From contig JACKFB010000010.1 of the NCBI GenBank assembly GCA_020632695.1, forward strand, positions 164,199 to 228,198: a stretch of DNA of 64,000 nt, given 5' to 3'. This document shows, piece after piece, positions 17,338 to 26,116 of the stretch; position 1 is the stretch's first letter; the number at the start of each line of letters is the position of its first letter. The notes beneath the pieces were generated by a model that saw only the letters and a list, made by a program, of their open reading frames with translations, had not been told where the DNA came from and searched no databases. The DNA is from Deltaproteobacteria bacterium (lineage in GTDB: Bacteria; Myxococcota_A; UBA9042; PHBI01; JACKFB01). Both the position numbers and the translations under genes were made by a program.

Positions 17338-18717
17338 TCACGCCGCGTCGGCGCTCTGGTCGCCGGCGCCCATCCGGATGAGGGTGGCCTGGTTGTGGCG
17401 CGCCTTGAAGCGCACGCACCGGGCGATGAGCGCGCGCAGCTCGGGGGTGTAGCGGAAGAAGTCCAGCGCCAGCGTGGGGTCCACCTCCTGGGCGCGCGCC
17501 AGCTCGAGCGGGTCCAGGCCGTCGGGCTCCAGCGGCACCCGCGCCGGATCCAGCCACCACTCGCGCAGCGCGTAGGTGTCGGCCCAGCGCTCGTAGATGG
17601 CCGTCCCGGGAAAGGGCACCAGCACGCCGCGCGTGTTGAAGAAGTCGGTGGCTGGCGCCAGGTCCTCCATCAGCCGCAGGGTGGCGCCCAGCTCGGCGGT
17701 GCCCTCCTCGGGGAACCCGAACATGAAGTTCACGATGGTGGTCATCCCCACCGACCTGGCCGCGCGCACCGCAGCGACGACGTGCTCGGGGCGCTGCCCC
17801 TTCTGCATGAGCTTGAGCGTCGTCGGGTCGCCGCTCTCGATGCCGAAGTTTATGGCGACGCAACCGGAGGCGCGCATCAGCTCCAGGTCGTGGGGTTTGA
17901 CCATGTTGCCCGGCGTGATGCAGGTCCAGGTGGTGTCGCGCAGCTCCGGTGTGGCGGTGATGGCCGCGCACAGGGCGCGCAGGCGCGGCCGGAGGGCGGT
18001 GAAGGCGTCGTCCCAGAAGGGGAAGCTGCGGATGTCGTGCTCGCGCCGCAGGGCCACCATCTCGTCGACCACGTCCGCTGGCGACCGGTAGCGGTAGGCG
18101 CGGCCGGTGACGTAGTTGGCGCAGAAGGTGCAGCGCGCCGGACAGCCGCGGCTGGTCATCAGGCCGCCGGGCACCACCGAGCGCCCCTGGGCGTCGTACC
18201 AGCTCATGTCGTAGCAGGGGTAGGCCTCGTGCGGCCGCGCCAGACCGTCCAGGTCGGCGATCGGGGCGCTCGCCGGGCCCTGGCCCAGGCGGGTGCGGAC
18301 GCCGGGGATCTGCTCGAGCGGCAGGCCGTGATCCAGCGCGTGGGCCAGCGCCGGGGCCGCGTGCTCCCCCTCGCCGGCGACCGACGCGTCGAAGCCGTGG
18401 CGGGTGGGCTCGTCCGGACACAGGGTGGCGTGCGGGCCGCCCGCCACCAGGGTGCGGCCGGGGGCCGCGAGCCGGCGGGCCAGGGCGTAGCCGCGGGCGG
18501 CGCTGTAGGTGAAGAGCGTCATCCCGACCAGGTCGGGCCCCCAGGCCTCGCAGAGGGCCAAGGCCTCGTCGTCCGTCGGACCGTACCGCGCGGCGAGATC
18601 CAGGGCCCGCACCTCGTGGCCGGCGCGGCGCAGGCTGGCCGCGACCATCAGCTGGCCCAGATAGGGCGTGCCCAGCCGCTGCGGCAGCCTGGGCATGATG
18701 AGCAGGACGCGGGCCAT
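17338..18717 (-). CDS. B12-binding-domain radical SAM protein
   Basis: About 459 residues. The N-terminal cobalamin-binding Rossmann-like domain (VLLIMPRLPQRLGTPYLGQLMVAASLRRAGHEV, then DLVGMTLFTYS and LVAGGPHATLCPDE) is followed by a radical SAM domain. Its iron-sulphur motif is CPARCTFC (Cys 192, 196 and 199). Next come WDDAFT, CITPGN, NFGIESGDPTTLKLMQKGQ and FMFGFPEEG. This class performs methylations and other radical chemistry, often in lipid, hopanoid, tetrapyrrole or natural-product pathways. ATG 18717 is preferred; an upstream frame to 18753 lacks support. The zincin-like and unknown genes on the same strand suggest a shared pathway. Confidence 0.9.
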   Translation of the reverse strand: MARVLLIMPRLPQRLGTPYLGQLMVAASLRRAGHEVRALDLAARYGPTDDEALALCEAWGPDLVGMTLFTYSAARGYALARRLAAPGRTLVAGGPHATLCPDEPTRHGFDASVAGEGEHAAPALAHALDHGLPLEQIPGVRTRLGQGPASAPIADLDGLARPHEAYPCYDMSWYDAQGRSVVPGGLMTSRGCPARCTFCANYVTGRAYRYRSPADVVDEMVALRREHDIRSFPFWDDAFTALRPRLRALCAAITATPELRDTTWTCITPGNMVKPHDLELMRASGCVAINFGIESGDPTTLKLMQKGQRPEHVVAAVRAARSVGMTTIVNFMFGFPEEGTAELGATLRLMEDLAPATDFFNTRGVLVPFPGTAIYERWADTYALREWWLDPARVPLEPDGLDPLELARAQEVDPTLALDFFRYTPELRALIARCVRFKARHNQATLIRMGAGDQSADAA

Positions 18718-18810
18718 CGAGGAGGTGCTCCGGTGCGCGGGCGGACGGAGCATAGCGCGCGAGGGGGGCCGGCGGCGACCGCGGGACCGCCAGGGAGAGC
18801 TCGGGCCGGC

Positions 18811-20178
18811 TCAGCGCGGGCGAGGCAGGCGCCCGCGGGCCAGCGCGGCGGCCACCGCCGGGGCCTCGTCGGGTGCGAAGGGGGCGATCCGGGCCTCATC
18901 GACGCCGGCGCGCTGCAGGGCGCGAGCCACCGAGGGCGGCAGCACCCAGCGCAGCGGCTCGAGATCGGGACGGTCGGGGTCCGGGGGGGCCGCGATCACC
19001 CCGGCGCGAGCGTCGATCGCCACCGGGCCCGGCGGGGGCGCGGCCCGCACGCGCCAGCCGCCCTGGTGCAGCGAAGTGCGCAGCGCCATCGCGCGGACGC
19101 CGGCCCGCAGGATGGCGCGGTCGCTGGCGGTCACGGGGCCGGTGGCCAGGTCGGCCAGGGGCAGGGCCCTGAGCTGGGTCGGATCCAGGCCGCCCGTGGG
19201 CGCTCCGGCGGCCGCGAGCCAGATGAGGCGGGCCATCGGCTCCGGCTCGTCGTGGCCGGAGAGGAAGTGCAGCGCGTGGTCCTGGTCCCAGCGCTGCCAG
19301 CCGAGCCGGGCGAAGCTCTCGGCCAGGTCCCCGGGGAGCACCTCGGCGAAGTCGGCCAGCCCCGCGTGGGCGCGCAGCAGCCGGGCACGGCCGACCAGGT
19401 GGAAGAGGAGCTGGCCGGTCTGGGCCAGCCACCCCGCGCCCATGAGCGCGTCGTCCGCGCCCGGGGCGGGCCAGAGGAGCTCGGGGAGCATCGAGACGCC
19501 CAGCCAGCCGCTGATGCACTCGTCGACGATCGGCGGCCGCGCGGCGCTGCGGCGGCGACCCAGGTGCGACAGCTCGTGCACCAGCGGCGCGGCGAGGCGG
19601 CGGTCGATGCGCGCGGCGACGGGCTCGTCGGCGGCGGCCTCGCCGGCGTAGCTGGCCAGGTCGCCGGGCGTCGCGTAGATGAGGGGCGACGACGCCCCGA
19701 AGCAGGTGCCGGCGTAGAGGCGGGCCAGGGTGGGCCGCGAGGCGCTGAGGGCGCTCGGCGAGGGGGCGCCGAGGACGCGCTCCGCGGGCACGCCGGCCTC
19801 GCGCGCCATGCGGCCGAGCCGCCGAAGCGCGCGGCCCAACCGGGGGAGGCGGTGCCAGGCGACGGGCGTGTGGAAGAGGCTGGCGCCCGGCTCGTCGGCC
19901 CTCGCGAGCTGCTCGCCGAGCGCCGCGGGCAGGCGATCGAGGTAGTGCTCGAAGAGCCGCTCGAGCGGCGCCGGCGGGGCGGGGAGCTCCGGCGGCCAGA
20001 GACGTTCGGCGGCCTCGCGCAGGGTCAGAAGCCAGGTGGCGGGCAGCTCGGGCCGCGGCTCCGGCGCGTCCGGGTGGAGCCGCGACTCGCGCGCCAGCGC
20101 CTCGCGAACGGAGCGCATCGCCCGCGTCATGCGCTCGACGGCCCACGCCTCGGGCACTCCGCGCGCCGGGTGGCTCAC
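18811..20178 (-). CDS. HELSH zincin-like hypothetical protein
   Basis: This 455-residue protein of no recognised family contains LVHELSHLGRRR with H201, E202 and H205. Then comes VDECISGWLG with E220, fifteen residues after the second histidine. This is the HExxH plus downstream-Glu pattern of metallopeptidases. Other parts are Ala/Leu-rich helices and a Pro-rich C-terminus. No signal peptide. GTG at 20178 overlaps the methyltransferase stop (GTGA), so it is coupled to it. It is 93 bases upstream of the radical SAM gene. It could be a peptidase or a non-peptidase metal protein. Confidence 0.75.
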   Translation of the reverse strand: MSHPARGVPEAWAVERMTRAMRSVREALARESRLHPDAPEPRPELPATWLLTLREAAERLWPPELPAPPAPLERLFEHYLDRLPAALGEQLARADEPGASLFHTPVAWHRLPRLGRALRRLGRMAREAGVPAERVLGAPSPSALSASRPTLARLYAGTCFGASSPLIYATPGDLASYAGEAAADEPVAARIDRRLAAPLVHELSHLGRRRSAARPPIVDECISGWLGVSMLPELLWPAPGADDALMGAGWLAQTGQLLFHLVGRARLLRAHAGLADFAEVLPGDLAESFARLGWQRWDQDHALHFLSGHDEPEPMARLIWLAAAGAPTGGLDPTQLRALPLADLATGPVTASDRAILRAGVRAMALRTSLHQGGWRVRAAPPPGPVAIDARAGVIAAPPDPDRPDLEPLRWVLPPSVARALQRAGVDEARIAPFAPDEAPAVAAALARGRLPRPR

Positions 20179-21011
20179 CGCGCCTCGGCGACGACGAGGG
20201 TCCACCGCTGCTCGAGCGCGGGCGCCCGGCGCAACGCCTCGTCCAGGGCCTGGCGCGCGCGCTCGTGCGCGCCGGCGTCGGCGGTGCCGAGCAGCCCCGC
20301 CAGCACCACCGGCTGCCCCCACCAGTCACGCTGCTCGTCGGGCGGGCTCATGCGGCTCCACGAGCTGGCCGCGGGCGCCTCGAAGCCCGCCGCTCGCAAG
20401 CGCGCGCCGAAGGACGCGAAGCTGTCGAGCCCCTCGGCCCTCGCCGGCCGCGGCATCGACGCGCCCGCGCCGGCGCGAAGCCCCGCCAGCGCCGCGTGGA
20501 GGCCCCGGGCCGCCGGCGCGGTGAGGTGGTCCACCTCGCCCAGGTACTCCGACGGCACGGTGAAGAGGGCCCTCGCGCCCGGCTGAAGCGCGCGGCGCAG
20601 ACCGACCAGCGCATCATCGAGCGGCTCGCACAGCCAGATCATCGAGCTCGCCAGCGCCGCGTCGAAGGGCCCCTCCCCTCGCGCCAGGAGCGGCCCCGCC
20701 TCGCCGAGCACGAAGCGCGCCCTGGCGTCGCTCACCCTGCGCCGGGCAGCCTCGACCATGCGCCGGGCCGGGTCGACGCCGACCACCCGGCCCGTCGGGC
20801 CCAGCACTTCCAATAGCGCGAGGGTCGAGACCCCCGTCCCCGAGCCCAGATCGAGCACCCGCGCATCGGGAGCCGGCGCCAGGGCGAGCGCTGCCGCCCG
20901 CGCCACCTCCGCGTACATCCCGTGCCGAGCGCAGAAGTCCTCGTACCACGCGGCCTGCGCCGGCTCCTGCCAGGGCCCGCCGCCCTCCGGCCCACCTGCC
21001 GCCTCACTCAC
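20175..21011 (-). CDS. Class I SAM-dependent methyltransferase
   Basis: 278 residues with motif I VLDLGSGTGVSTLALLEVLG, an acidic end of strand 2 (VVGVDPARRM), and the post-motif region FDAALASSMIWLCEPLDDALVGLRRALQPGARALFTVPSEYL. This is typical of the UbiE/MenG-like small-molecule methyltransferase fold; the substrate is unknown. The start is GTG at 21011, 25 bases after the sensor kinase stop. It overlaps the downstream zincin-like gene by four bases. Confidence 0.85.
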   Translation of the reverse strand: MSEAAGGPEGGGPWQEPAQAAWYEDFCARHGMYAEVARAAALALAPAPDARVLDLGSGTGVSTLALLEVLGPTGRVVGVDPARRMVEAARRRVSDARARFVLGEAGPLLARGEGPFDAALASSMIWLCEPLDDALVGLRRALQPGARALFTVPSEYLGEVDHLTAPAARGLHAALAGLRAGAGASMPRPARAEGLDSFASFGARLRAAGFEAPAASSWSRMSPPDEQRDWWGQPVVLAGLLGTADAGAHERARQALDEALRRAPALEQRWTLVVAEAR

Positions 21012-21036
21012 GGGGCAGGCTCGGCGCGCCAGCCCC

Positions 21037-23199
21037 TCAAGAGTCGAGGAGCTTCCGCAAGCGCGTGACCAGGACCGCCGCGCCGTAAGGCTTCTCGAGG
21101 AACTCGGCCTGCCCGCTGACGACGATCTCGGTCACCGTGTCGTCCTCGTGGAATCCGCTCTGCAGCAGGACCGGCAGCTCAGGCCTCAGCTCGCGCATCT
21201 CGCGGAGCGCGCCCAGACCGTCCAGCCGCGGCATCGACAGGTCCAGCAGCACCGCCGCCACCTCGTCGCCGCGCTCGCGGATGACCTCGACGCCCTCGAC
21301 GCCGTCTCGCGCCTGGAGCACCGGATAGCCGGCGTCCTCCAGGATGGCGACGGCCACCTCGCGCACCGAAGACTCGTCGTCCACCACCAGGATGGCGCCC
21401 TCGCGATGGTCGGCGCTGGCCACCGCCTCGGCGCGCGGCCGGCCGCCCAGCCGCCGCCCCGCCTCGATGGCCGGCAGGTAGACGCGCACCATGGTGCCGC
21501 CCCCGGGGCGCGGCCTCAGCTCCATCGCGCCGCCGTGGGCGCGCGTGATCCCCAGGGCCGCCGCCAGCCCCAGACCGCGGTGCGACGGCTTGGTCGTGAA
21601 GAAGGGGTCGTAGGCGCGGGCGCGGGCCGTGGGGGCCAGACCGCACCCGTCATCGCAGATCTCCAGCACCGCGTAGGTGCCCGGCACCAGCGACGCCCCC
21701 ACGCGCTCGGGCGGCGCGGGCTCCGACTCCAGCTCGATCAGCCGCACCCGCGCCCACACCTCCTCGCCGTCCTCGGCGATCGCCTCGGAGGCGTTGGCGA
21801 CCAGCGCGTCGAACACGCGCTCGAGCTGCTCGCGGTCGCCGCTGACCATGATCGGCGTCTCGGGCTGCTCGCAGCGCATCCTGCCTCGCGCCGGCAGGGC
21901 GGCGCGTCGCCCGATGGCGTCGGAGAGGAAGGCCCCCAGCTCGATCGGCTCGGCGAACAGGCGCCCCTTGCCGGCGTAAGCGAGGATCTGGGAGGTCAGC
22001 TCCGCCGCCCGCGCCGCGGCGTCCTCGATGCGCACCAGATGCCGGCGCAGCGGGCTCTCCGGATCACTTTGCTGCAGCGCAAGGCTGGCGCTGCCCGAGA
22101 CGGTCATCAGCAGGTTGTTGAAGTCGTGCGCCAGCCCGCCCGCCAGCGCTCCGAGGCTCTCGAAGTGGCGCGCGCGCTGGACCTCCACCTCGAGCGCGCG
22201 ATGGGCCGCCTCGCTCCGGCGTCGCTCGGCCGCCAGGAGCGCCAGCGCCGCCTGGTCGGCGATCTCGCCGGCGAAGTCGATCTCCTCCGCCTTCCACATG
22301 CGCAGCGAGCCCACCTGCTCGTGGCAGACCACGCCGACCACCTCGCCGGCGACGCGGATCGGCGCGTCGAGCAGGCTCACGATACCGCGTCGCGCCAGGT
22401 ACTCCCGGAACTCGCACGAGCGCAGGTCGTTCACCGCGTCGGCGGCGTCGAGGGCCCGACCGCTGGCGACGGCCTCGAAGTACCGAGGCGCGTCGACGGC
22501 CGCCAGCTCGTCGCCCACGCTGTGCTCGCCCGTCTGGCGGTCGAAGGTGTCGACGCAGCGCAGCCGGGCGCGGTCCTCGGACAGCAGCCACACCGACGCG
22601 CGGTCGACGTCCATCGCCTCCGCGGTGATCTCGGTGAGCGTCGTGGCCGCGGCGACGAAGTCCCCGCCCTGCATCGCCTCGTGCTTGGCCAGCTCCAGCA
22701 CCGCCTTCCGCCGGCGGGTGCCCGCGGAGATGACGCGCAGCCGCTTGGCTTCGCGCTCGGCCGGGATGGGGCGGAACAGCACCAGCATCGCCGGCGCCGA
22801 GTCGTAGCGGGTGCCGGTGACCGTGACATCCACGGGGAAGGCGGCGCCCACGTGGTCGCGGTAGCGTGTCTCGAAGCGCACGGAGCCCCGGGGCGGGTCG
22901 AGGGGCGGCGCGCCACCGACCGGCCCGAGATCGATGGCCTCCAGGCTCATGCCGACCAGCTCGGCGCCGCTCCAGCCGAGGGACGCGGAGGCGGCGTCGC
23001 TCGCCGCGATGACCACACCCGCATCGGAGACGATGAGCCACGGAATCTCGAGCCCCTGGCATACCGCGCGGGCGACGGCGCCATCATGCTGCGGCGCAGC
23101 ATCCGCTAGCGTCGTGGGTACCGCGGGCGTTCCAGTCCCGTCATCGTCGGAAGCGGGCGATTCGACCGGAAGCCTAGGTACCACGGACCCCTCGAGCAC
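21037..23199 (-). CDS. PAS-GAF hybrid sensor histidine kinase with receiver domain
   Basis: 720 residues: PAS-like domain about 45-160, GAF domain about 170-325 (EITAEAMDVDRASVWLLSED to CHEQVGSLRMWKAEEIDFAGEIADQAALAL), and a dimerisation/phosphoacceptor region with His358 (GGLAHDFNNLL). Then a HATPase domain (VFDALVANASEAI, DDGCGL, DPFFTTKPSHRGLGLAAALG) and a C-terminal receiver with Asp653 (VLLDLSMPRLDG). No membrane segment, so it senses a cytosolic signal. The GGLAHDFNNLL form is common in hybrid kinases of Proteobacteria and Myxococcota. The start is GTG 23199, without a strong ribosome-binding site. It is the first gene of a minus-strand series leading into the methyltransferase and radical SAM genes. 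Confidence 0.9.
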   Translation of the reverse strand: MLEGSVVPRLPVESPASDDDGTGTPAVPTTLADAAPQHDGAVARAVCQGLEIPWLIVSDAGVVIAASDAASASLGWSGAELVGMSLEAIDLGPVGGAPPLDPPRGSVRFETRYRDHVGAAFPVDVTVTGTRYDSAPAMLVLFRPIPAEREAKRLRVISAGTRRRKAVLELAKHEAMQGGDFVAAATTLTEITAEAMDVDRASVWLLSEDRARLRCVDTFDRQTGEHSVGDELAAVDAPRYFEAVASGRALDAADAVNDLRSCEFREYLARRGIVSLLDAPIRVAGEVVGVVCHEQVGSLRMWKAEEIDFAGEIADQAALALLAAERRRSEAAHRALEVEVQRARHFESLGALAGGLAHDFNNLLMTVSGSASLALQQSDPESPLRRHLVRIEDAAARAAELTSQILAYAGKGRLFAEPIELGAFLSDAIGRRAALPARGRMRCEQPETPIMVSGDREQLERVFDALVANASEAIAEDGEEVWARVRLIELESEPAPPERVGASLVPGTYAVLEICDDGCGLAPTARARAYDPFFTTKPSHRGLGLAAALGITRAHGGAMELRPRPGGGTMVRVYLPAIEAGRRLGGRPRAEAVASADHREGAILVVDDESSVREVAVAILEDAGYPVLQARDGVEGVEVIRERGDEVAAVLLDLSMPRLDGLGALREMRELRPELPVLLQSGFHEDDTVTEIVVSGQAEFLEKPYGAAVLVTRLRKLLDS

Positions 23200-23306
23200 G
23201 TAGGATCGGCAGGGGAGCGCGCCCGCAATCGCGCTCCAGGGCCGAGCTACTGGTCAGTGTCGCTCAGGTCAGCGCCAGTCGCAACCGTGGCGGCCCGCGG
23301 ATCGCC

Positions 23307-23329
23307 CCGGCCGTGACACCCGGCCGGGC
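23307..23329. terminator. GC-rich hairpin upstream of membrane protein gene
   Basis: CCCGGCC and GGCCGGG flank a nine-base loop within the 188-base region between the divergent kinase and membrane protein genes. It may be structural or regulatory. I see no clear promoter elements in the gap. Confidence 0.25.
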
Positions 23330-23387
23330 CATCGCGGCGCTCCGCTTGACTCCGCGCCCGCCCCCGGTTAGCTGCCGCCGGACGACC

Positions 23388-24392
23388 TTGGACGCCCATC
23401 TCCCCACCGACCCGCCCTGGCTCTGCCACGAGCCGGAGGCCGCTCACGACCCTCCCCGCTGGAGTCGGCCGCTGGACGGGCTCCGCCTGCTCTTCTGGAC
23501 CTTCTGGCGCCTCGATCGCCTGTGGCGGGTGACCGCGCGCGTCGAGAACCTGGGTCACCCGTACCGCTGGTCGGCGCGCTTCATCGCCGCCAGCATCCCC
23601 ACCCTGGCCGTCGCCTGGCTGGCGCTGGTCGGGGTGCTGCGGCTCTGCGCCGTCGACGCGTCCCGGATGGGCGTCATCACCGACCGCCTCGGCATCTATG
23701 GCCTCCTCGCGCTGGCCATCATGCCGGCGATGGCGCTGGCGCCGCTCATCCGCTGGCCCGTGGGCGTCGTGGCCGCCCTGGCCCCGATCGTGCTGGTCAT
23801 CGCCCCCCTCGGCGCGCTGGTGCCCCCGGCCTTCGTCCACGGCACCCAGGCGGTGCTGCCGGTCATGATGACGGCGACCTGGGGCATCCGGCTGGGACCG
23901 GTGGGCGCGCTCGTGGTCGGCGCCGTGATGGCCACCGCGGGCGGCGTGCTCCTGGGCCTGGGCGATGGGGTCGCCTTCGGGCTCGCCGTGGCGGCCATCG
24001 TCGTCGTGGTCGCGCTGCGGCTGCCCCAGTGGCTCCTGGAGCTCGCCCTCGGGGGTTGGCTCCCGCAGTTCTTCGACGCCAACGGGGTGCTGCCGATGCC
24101 CCGCGCCTCGCGCCGCGTCGAGGCGGAGCTGCACTCGGGCGCGCCTGGACCGGTGGCCGTGGCCCTCGCCCGGAACCCGCTGCGCCGCTGGCAGCTCCGG
24201 CGCGCCCTGGCCGCGCACCTCGCGCACCACCCCTCGCCCGGCGCGCTGCGTGCGCGGTGGGAGCACGAGCCGGCCCTGGGAGTCCCCGAGCACCTGCGCC
24301 CGGGCAAGGGACGCGACTGGCGGCCGCACCTTCGGGAGGTCTGGCTGTCGTGCCTGCCGCCCGCTGGGAGCGCGGACGCCGATGCGCTATAA
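23388..24392 (+). CDS. Polytopic membrane protein of unknown function
   Basis: About 334 residues with a cytosolic N-terminus, then a block of five to six strongly hydrophobic segments (for example FIAASIPTLAVAWLALVGVLRL, GLLALAIMPAMALAPLI, VGVVAALAPIVLVIAPLGALV and FGLAVAAIVVVVALRL). A basic soluble C-terminal domain of about 100 residues follows. I do not recognise a family. The start is uncertain: TTG 23388 is used here, and GTG 23313 is the longer alternative within a hairpin. It lies 90 bases upstream of the CBS gene on the same strand. Confidence 0.65.
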   Translation: MDAHLPTDPPWLCHEPEAAHDPPRWSRPLDGLRLLFWTFWRLDRLWRVTARVENLGHPYRWSARFIAASIPTLAVAWLALVGVLRLCAVDASRMGVITDRLGIYGLLALAIMPAMALAPLIRWPVGVVAALAPIVLVIAPLGALVPPAFVHGTQAVLPVMMTATWGIRLGPVGALVVGAVMATAGGVLLGLGDGVAFGLAVAAIVVVVALRLPQWLLELALGGWLPQFFDANGVLPMPRASRRVEAELHSGAPGPVAVALARNPLRRWQLRRALAAHLAHHPSPGALRARWEHEPALGVPEHLRPGKGRDWRPHLREVWLSCLPPAGSADADAL

Positions 24393-24482
24393 TGCGTGCA
24401 GAGCCCCTCAGGCTCTCGCGCTTCCCCCCTGCTCGGGGCGAGCAACCGCGCTGCGCGGTGCCACGCCCGGGAGGTCCCGGTC

Positions 24483-24923
24483 ATGAATCGCACCCTCGGT
24501 GATATCGTCGGCACGCGCTCGCGTCCCCTGGTCACCATCGCGCCCGAGGCGTCTGCCATGAGCGCAGCCGAGCTGCTCTGCGAGCACCGTATCGGCGCGC
24601 TGGTCGTCGTCGACGACACCGGCGCGATGGTGGGCATCGTGTCGGAGCGTGACCTGATGCGCTCGGTCGCGGAGCGCGTGGACCTGGACGCCCAGACCGT
24701 CGGCGAGGTGATGACCCGCGACGTCATCGTGGGCCTCGACACCGACGCGCTCAACCACGCGATGGGCGTGATGACCGAGCGCCGCATCCGGCACCTGCCC
24801 ATCATGCGCGCCGGGCGCGCCGAGGCCATGGTGTCCATCGGCGACATCGTCAACGCGCTGCGCACCGAGGAGCGGGTGGTCATCCGCGACCTCAACGCCT
24901 ACATCATGGGCACCTACCGCTGA
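24483..24923 (+). CDS. Two-CBS-domain protein
   Basis: This 146-residue protein consists of a CBS pair: ...SAAELLCEHRIGALVVVDDTGAMVGIVSERDLMRSVAER and VGEVMTRDVIVGLDTDALNHAMGVMTERRIRHLPIMRAG..VSIGDIVNALRTEE. Stand-alone CBS pairs bind adenosyl ligands and act as energy or redox sensors. GGGAGG lies eight bases before ATG 24483. Convergent with the MORN gene, 19 bases apart. Confidence 0.9.
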   Translation: MNRTLGDIVGTRSRPLVTIAPEASAMSAAELLCEHRIGALVVVDDTGAMVGIVSERDLMRSVAERVDLDAQTVGEVMTRDVIVGLDTDALNHAMGVMTERRIRHLPIMRAGRAEAMVSIGDIVNALRTEERVVIRDLNAYIMGTYR

Positions 24924-24927
24924 CGTT

Positions 24928-24941
24928 GGCGCCGCGGCGCC
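24928..24941. terminator. Short palindrome between convergent genes
   Basis: GGCGC-CGCG-GCGCC fills the short gap between the stops of the CBS and MORN genes. It may act as a bidirectional terminator. Small and without T-run. Confidence 0.35.
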
Positions 24942-24942
24942 C

Positions 24943-26076
24943 TCACTCGGGCGCGCGCTCTCGCCCACGCGCGGTGACGGCGCCGGCCCGGGTCCGGGGA
25001 AGCCGAGGCGCGCCGGCCACGGCCTGCCACTCACCCATGCGCACGCCGCGCTCGTAGAGCCCGGTCATCTCCAGGCCGGCGCTGGTGACCTCGACCCAGG
25101 TGCCGTGGCGCTCGCCGCCCTGCATCGGCCCGCGGCCCACGACGGCCCCGTCGGCGCCATAGAAGGTCCACTCGCCCTCGGGCCGGTCGTCCACATAGGG
25201 GCCGCTGGCCTGCAGGCGCCCGGCGGCCGTGTAGTGCCGCCAGTCGCCCACCCGCGTGTCGCCTGCCATCTCGCCGACCGCGCGCCCGCCGTCGTCGAGG
25301 AAGAGCGTCCACTCGCCGCCCCGCACGCCCGCCTCGTAGGGCCCGCGCGCCGAGGGGCGCCCGTCCTCGGAGAAGAGGGTCCACTCGCCCTGGCGCTCGC
25401 CCTCGACGTAGGGCCCTCGGGCCAGGAGCGTCCCGCGCTCGTCGTACTCGGTCCACTCGCCGCTGCGCTCGTCGCCGTCGAAGCCGCCGCGCGCCAGCAC
25501 CGTCCCGTCGCCCGACGCCAGCGTGAAGCTCCCCTCGCGCACGCCGCGCACGTAGCGCCCGCTCAGGGTGCGGCCGCTCTCGTCCAGGGTGAACACCCAC
25601 TCGCCGTGGCGCTCGCCGCCCTGGTAGGGCCCCTTCGCGATGACCCGCCCGGCGGCGTCCCGCGACGTCCAGACGCCGATGGCCCGCCCCTCCATGTACA
25701 TGCCCTCGAGCAGCTCGCCGGTGGCCTCCCGCTGCTTGAAGGGCCCGTGCAGCGCCCCGCTTCGGTAGTTGGCCTGCAGGTAGACGCTGCCGTCCTCGTG
25801 CCACGTGGTCCAGCGACCGTCGAGGCGACCCCGCGAGTAGCTGCCCTCGGCCCGCTTGGTGCGGTTGGCGTGCCACTCCACCGACGGGCCGTGGCGCAGG
25901 AAGACCGCGGCGTCCACGTCGAGCAGCTCGCACCACTGCTCGCGCCCCACCGGCGGCGGCTCGCCCTGCAGCCGGGTGTCGGGCGGGCAGACCAGGTCGG
26001 CCGCGTGGGCGTCAGCCGGTCCTACCAGCGAGGCGGACGCGACGAGGAGCGGCACGAGGGCGAGGAGCCGGCGCAT
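24943..26076 (-). CDS. Exported MORN-variant repeat protein
   Basis: 377 residues with a signal peptide (MRRLLALVPLLVASASLVGPADAHA). About twelve repeats of roughly 23 residues follow, of the form GxxxGPYxxGxRHGEWTxxxxDGR (for example RGPYVEGERQGEWTLFSEDGRPSA). This is the toxin-antitoxin-MORN-like variant of MORN repeats, which form an open beta-meander and serve as scaffolds or membrane/protein contact surfaces. Expected in the periplasm or cell surface. The function is otherwise unknown. It is 40 bases downstream of the esterase, same strand. Confidence 0.85.
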   Translation of the reverse strand: MRRLLALVPLLVASASLVGPADAHAADLVCPPDTRLQGEPPPVGREQWCELLDVDAAVFLRHGPSVEWHANRTKRAEGSYSRGRLDGRWTTWHEDGSVYLQANYRSGALHGPFKQREATGELLEGMYMEGRAIGVWTSRDAAGRVIAKGPYQGGERHGEWVFTLDESGRTLSGRYVRGVREGSFTLASGDGTVLARGGFDGDERSGEWTEYDERGTLLARGPYVEGERQGEWTLFSEDGRPSARGPYEAGVRGGEWTLFLDDGGRAVGEMAGDTRVGDWRHYTAAGRLQASGPYVDDRPEGEWTFYGADGAVVGRGPMQGGERHGTWVEVTSAGLEMTGLYERGVRMGEWQAVAGAPRLPRTRAGAVTARGRERAPE

Positions 26077-26116
26077 GGTGCCTCCCGGGGGGAGTGAGGG
26101 ACATCAGGTGGGGTGC

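Noticed and set aside
23307..23390. GTG 23313 as firm start of the membrane protein
   Set aside because: It lies in a hairpin and adds a Pro/Arg-rich leader; the support is no better than for TTG 23388, so the start is left as uncertain.
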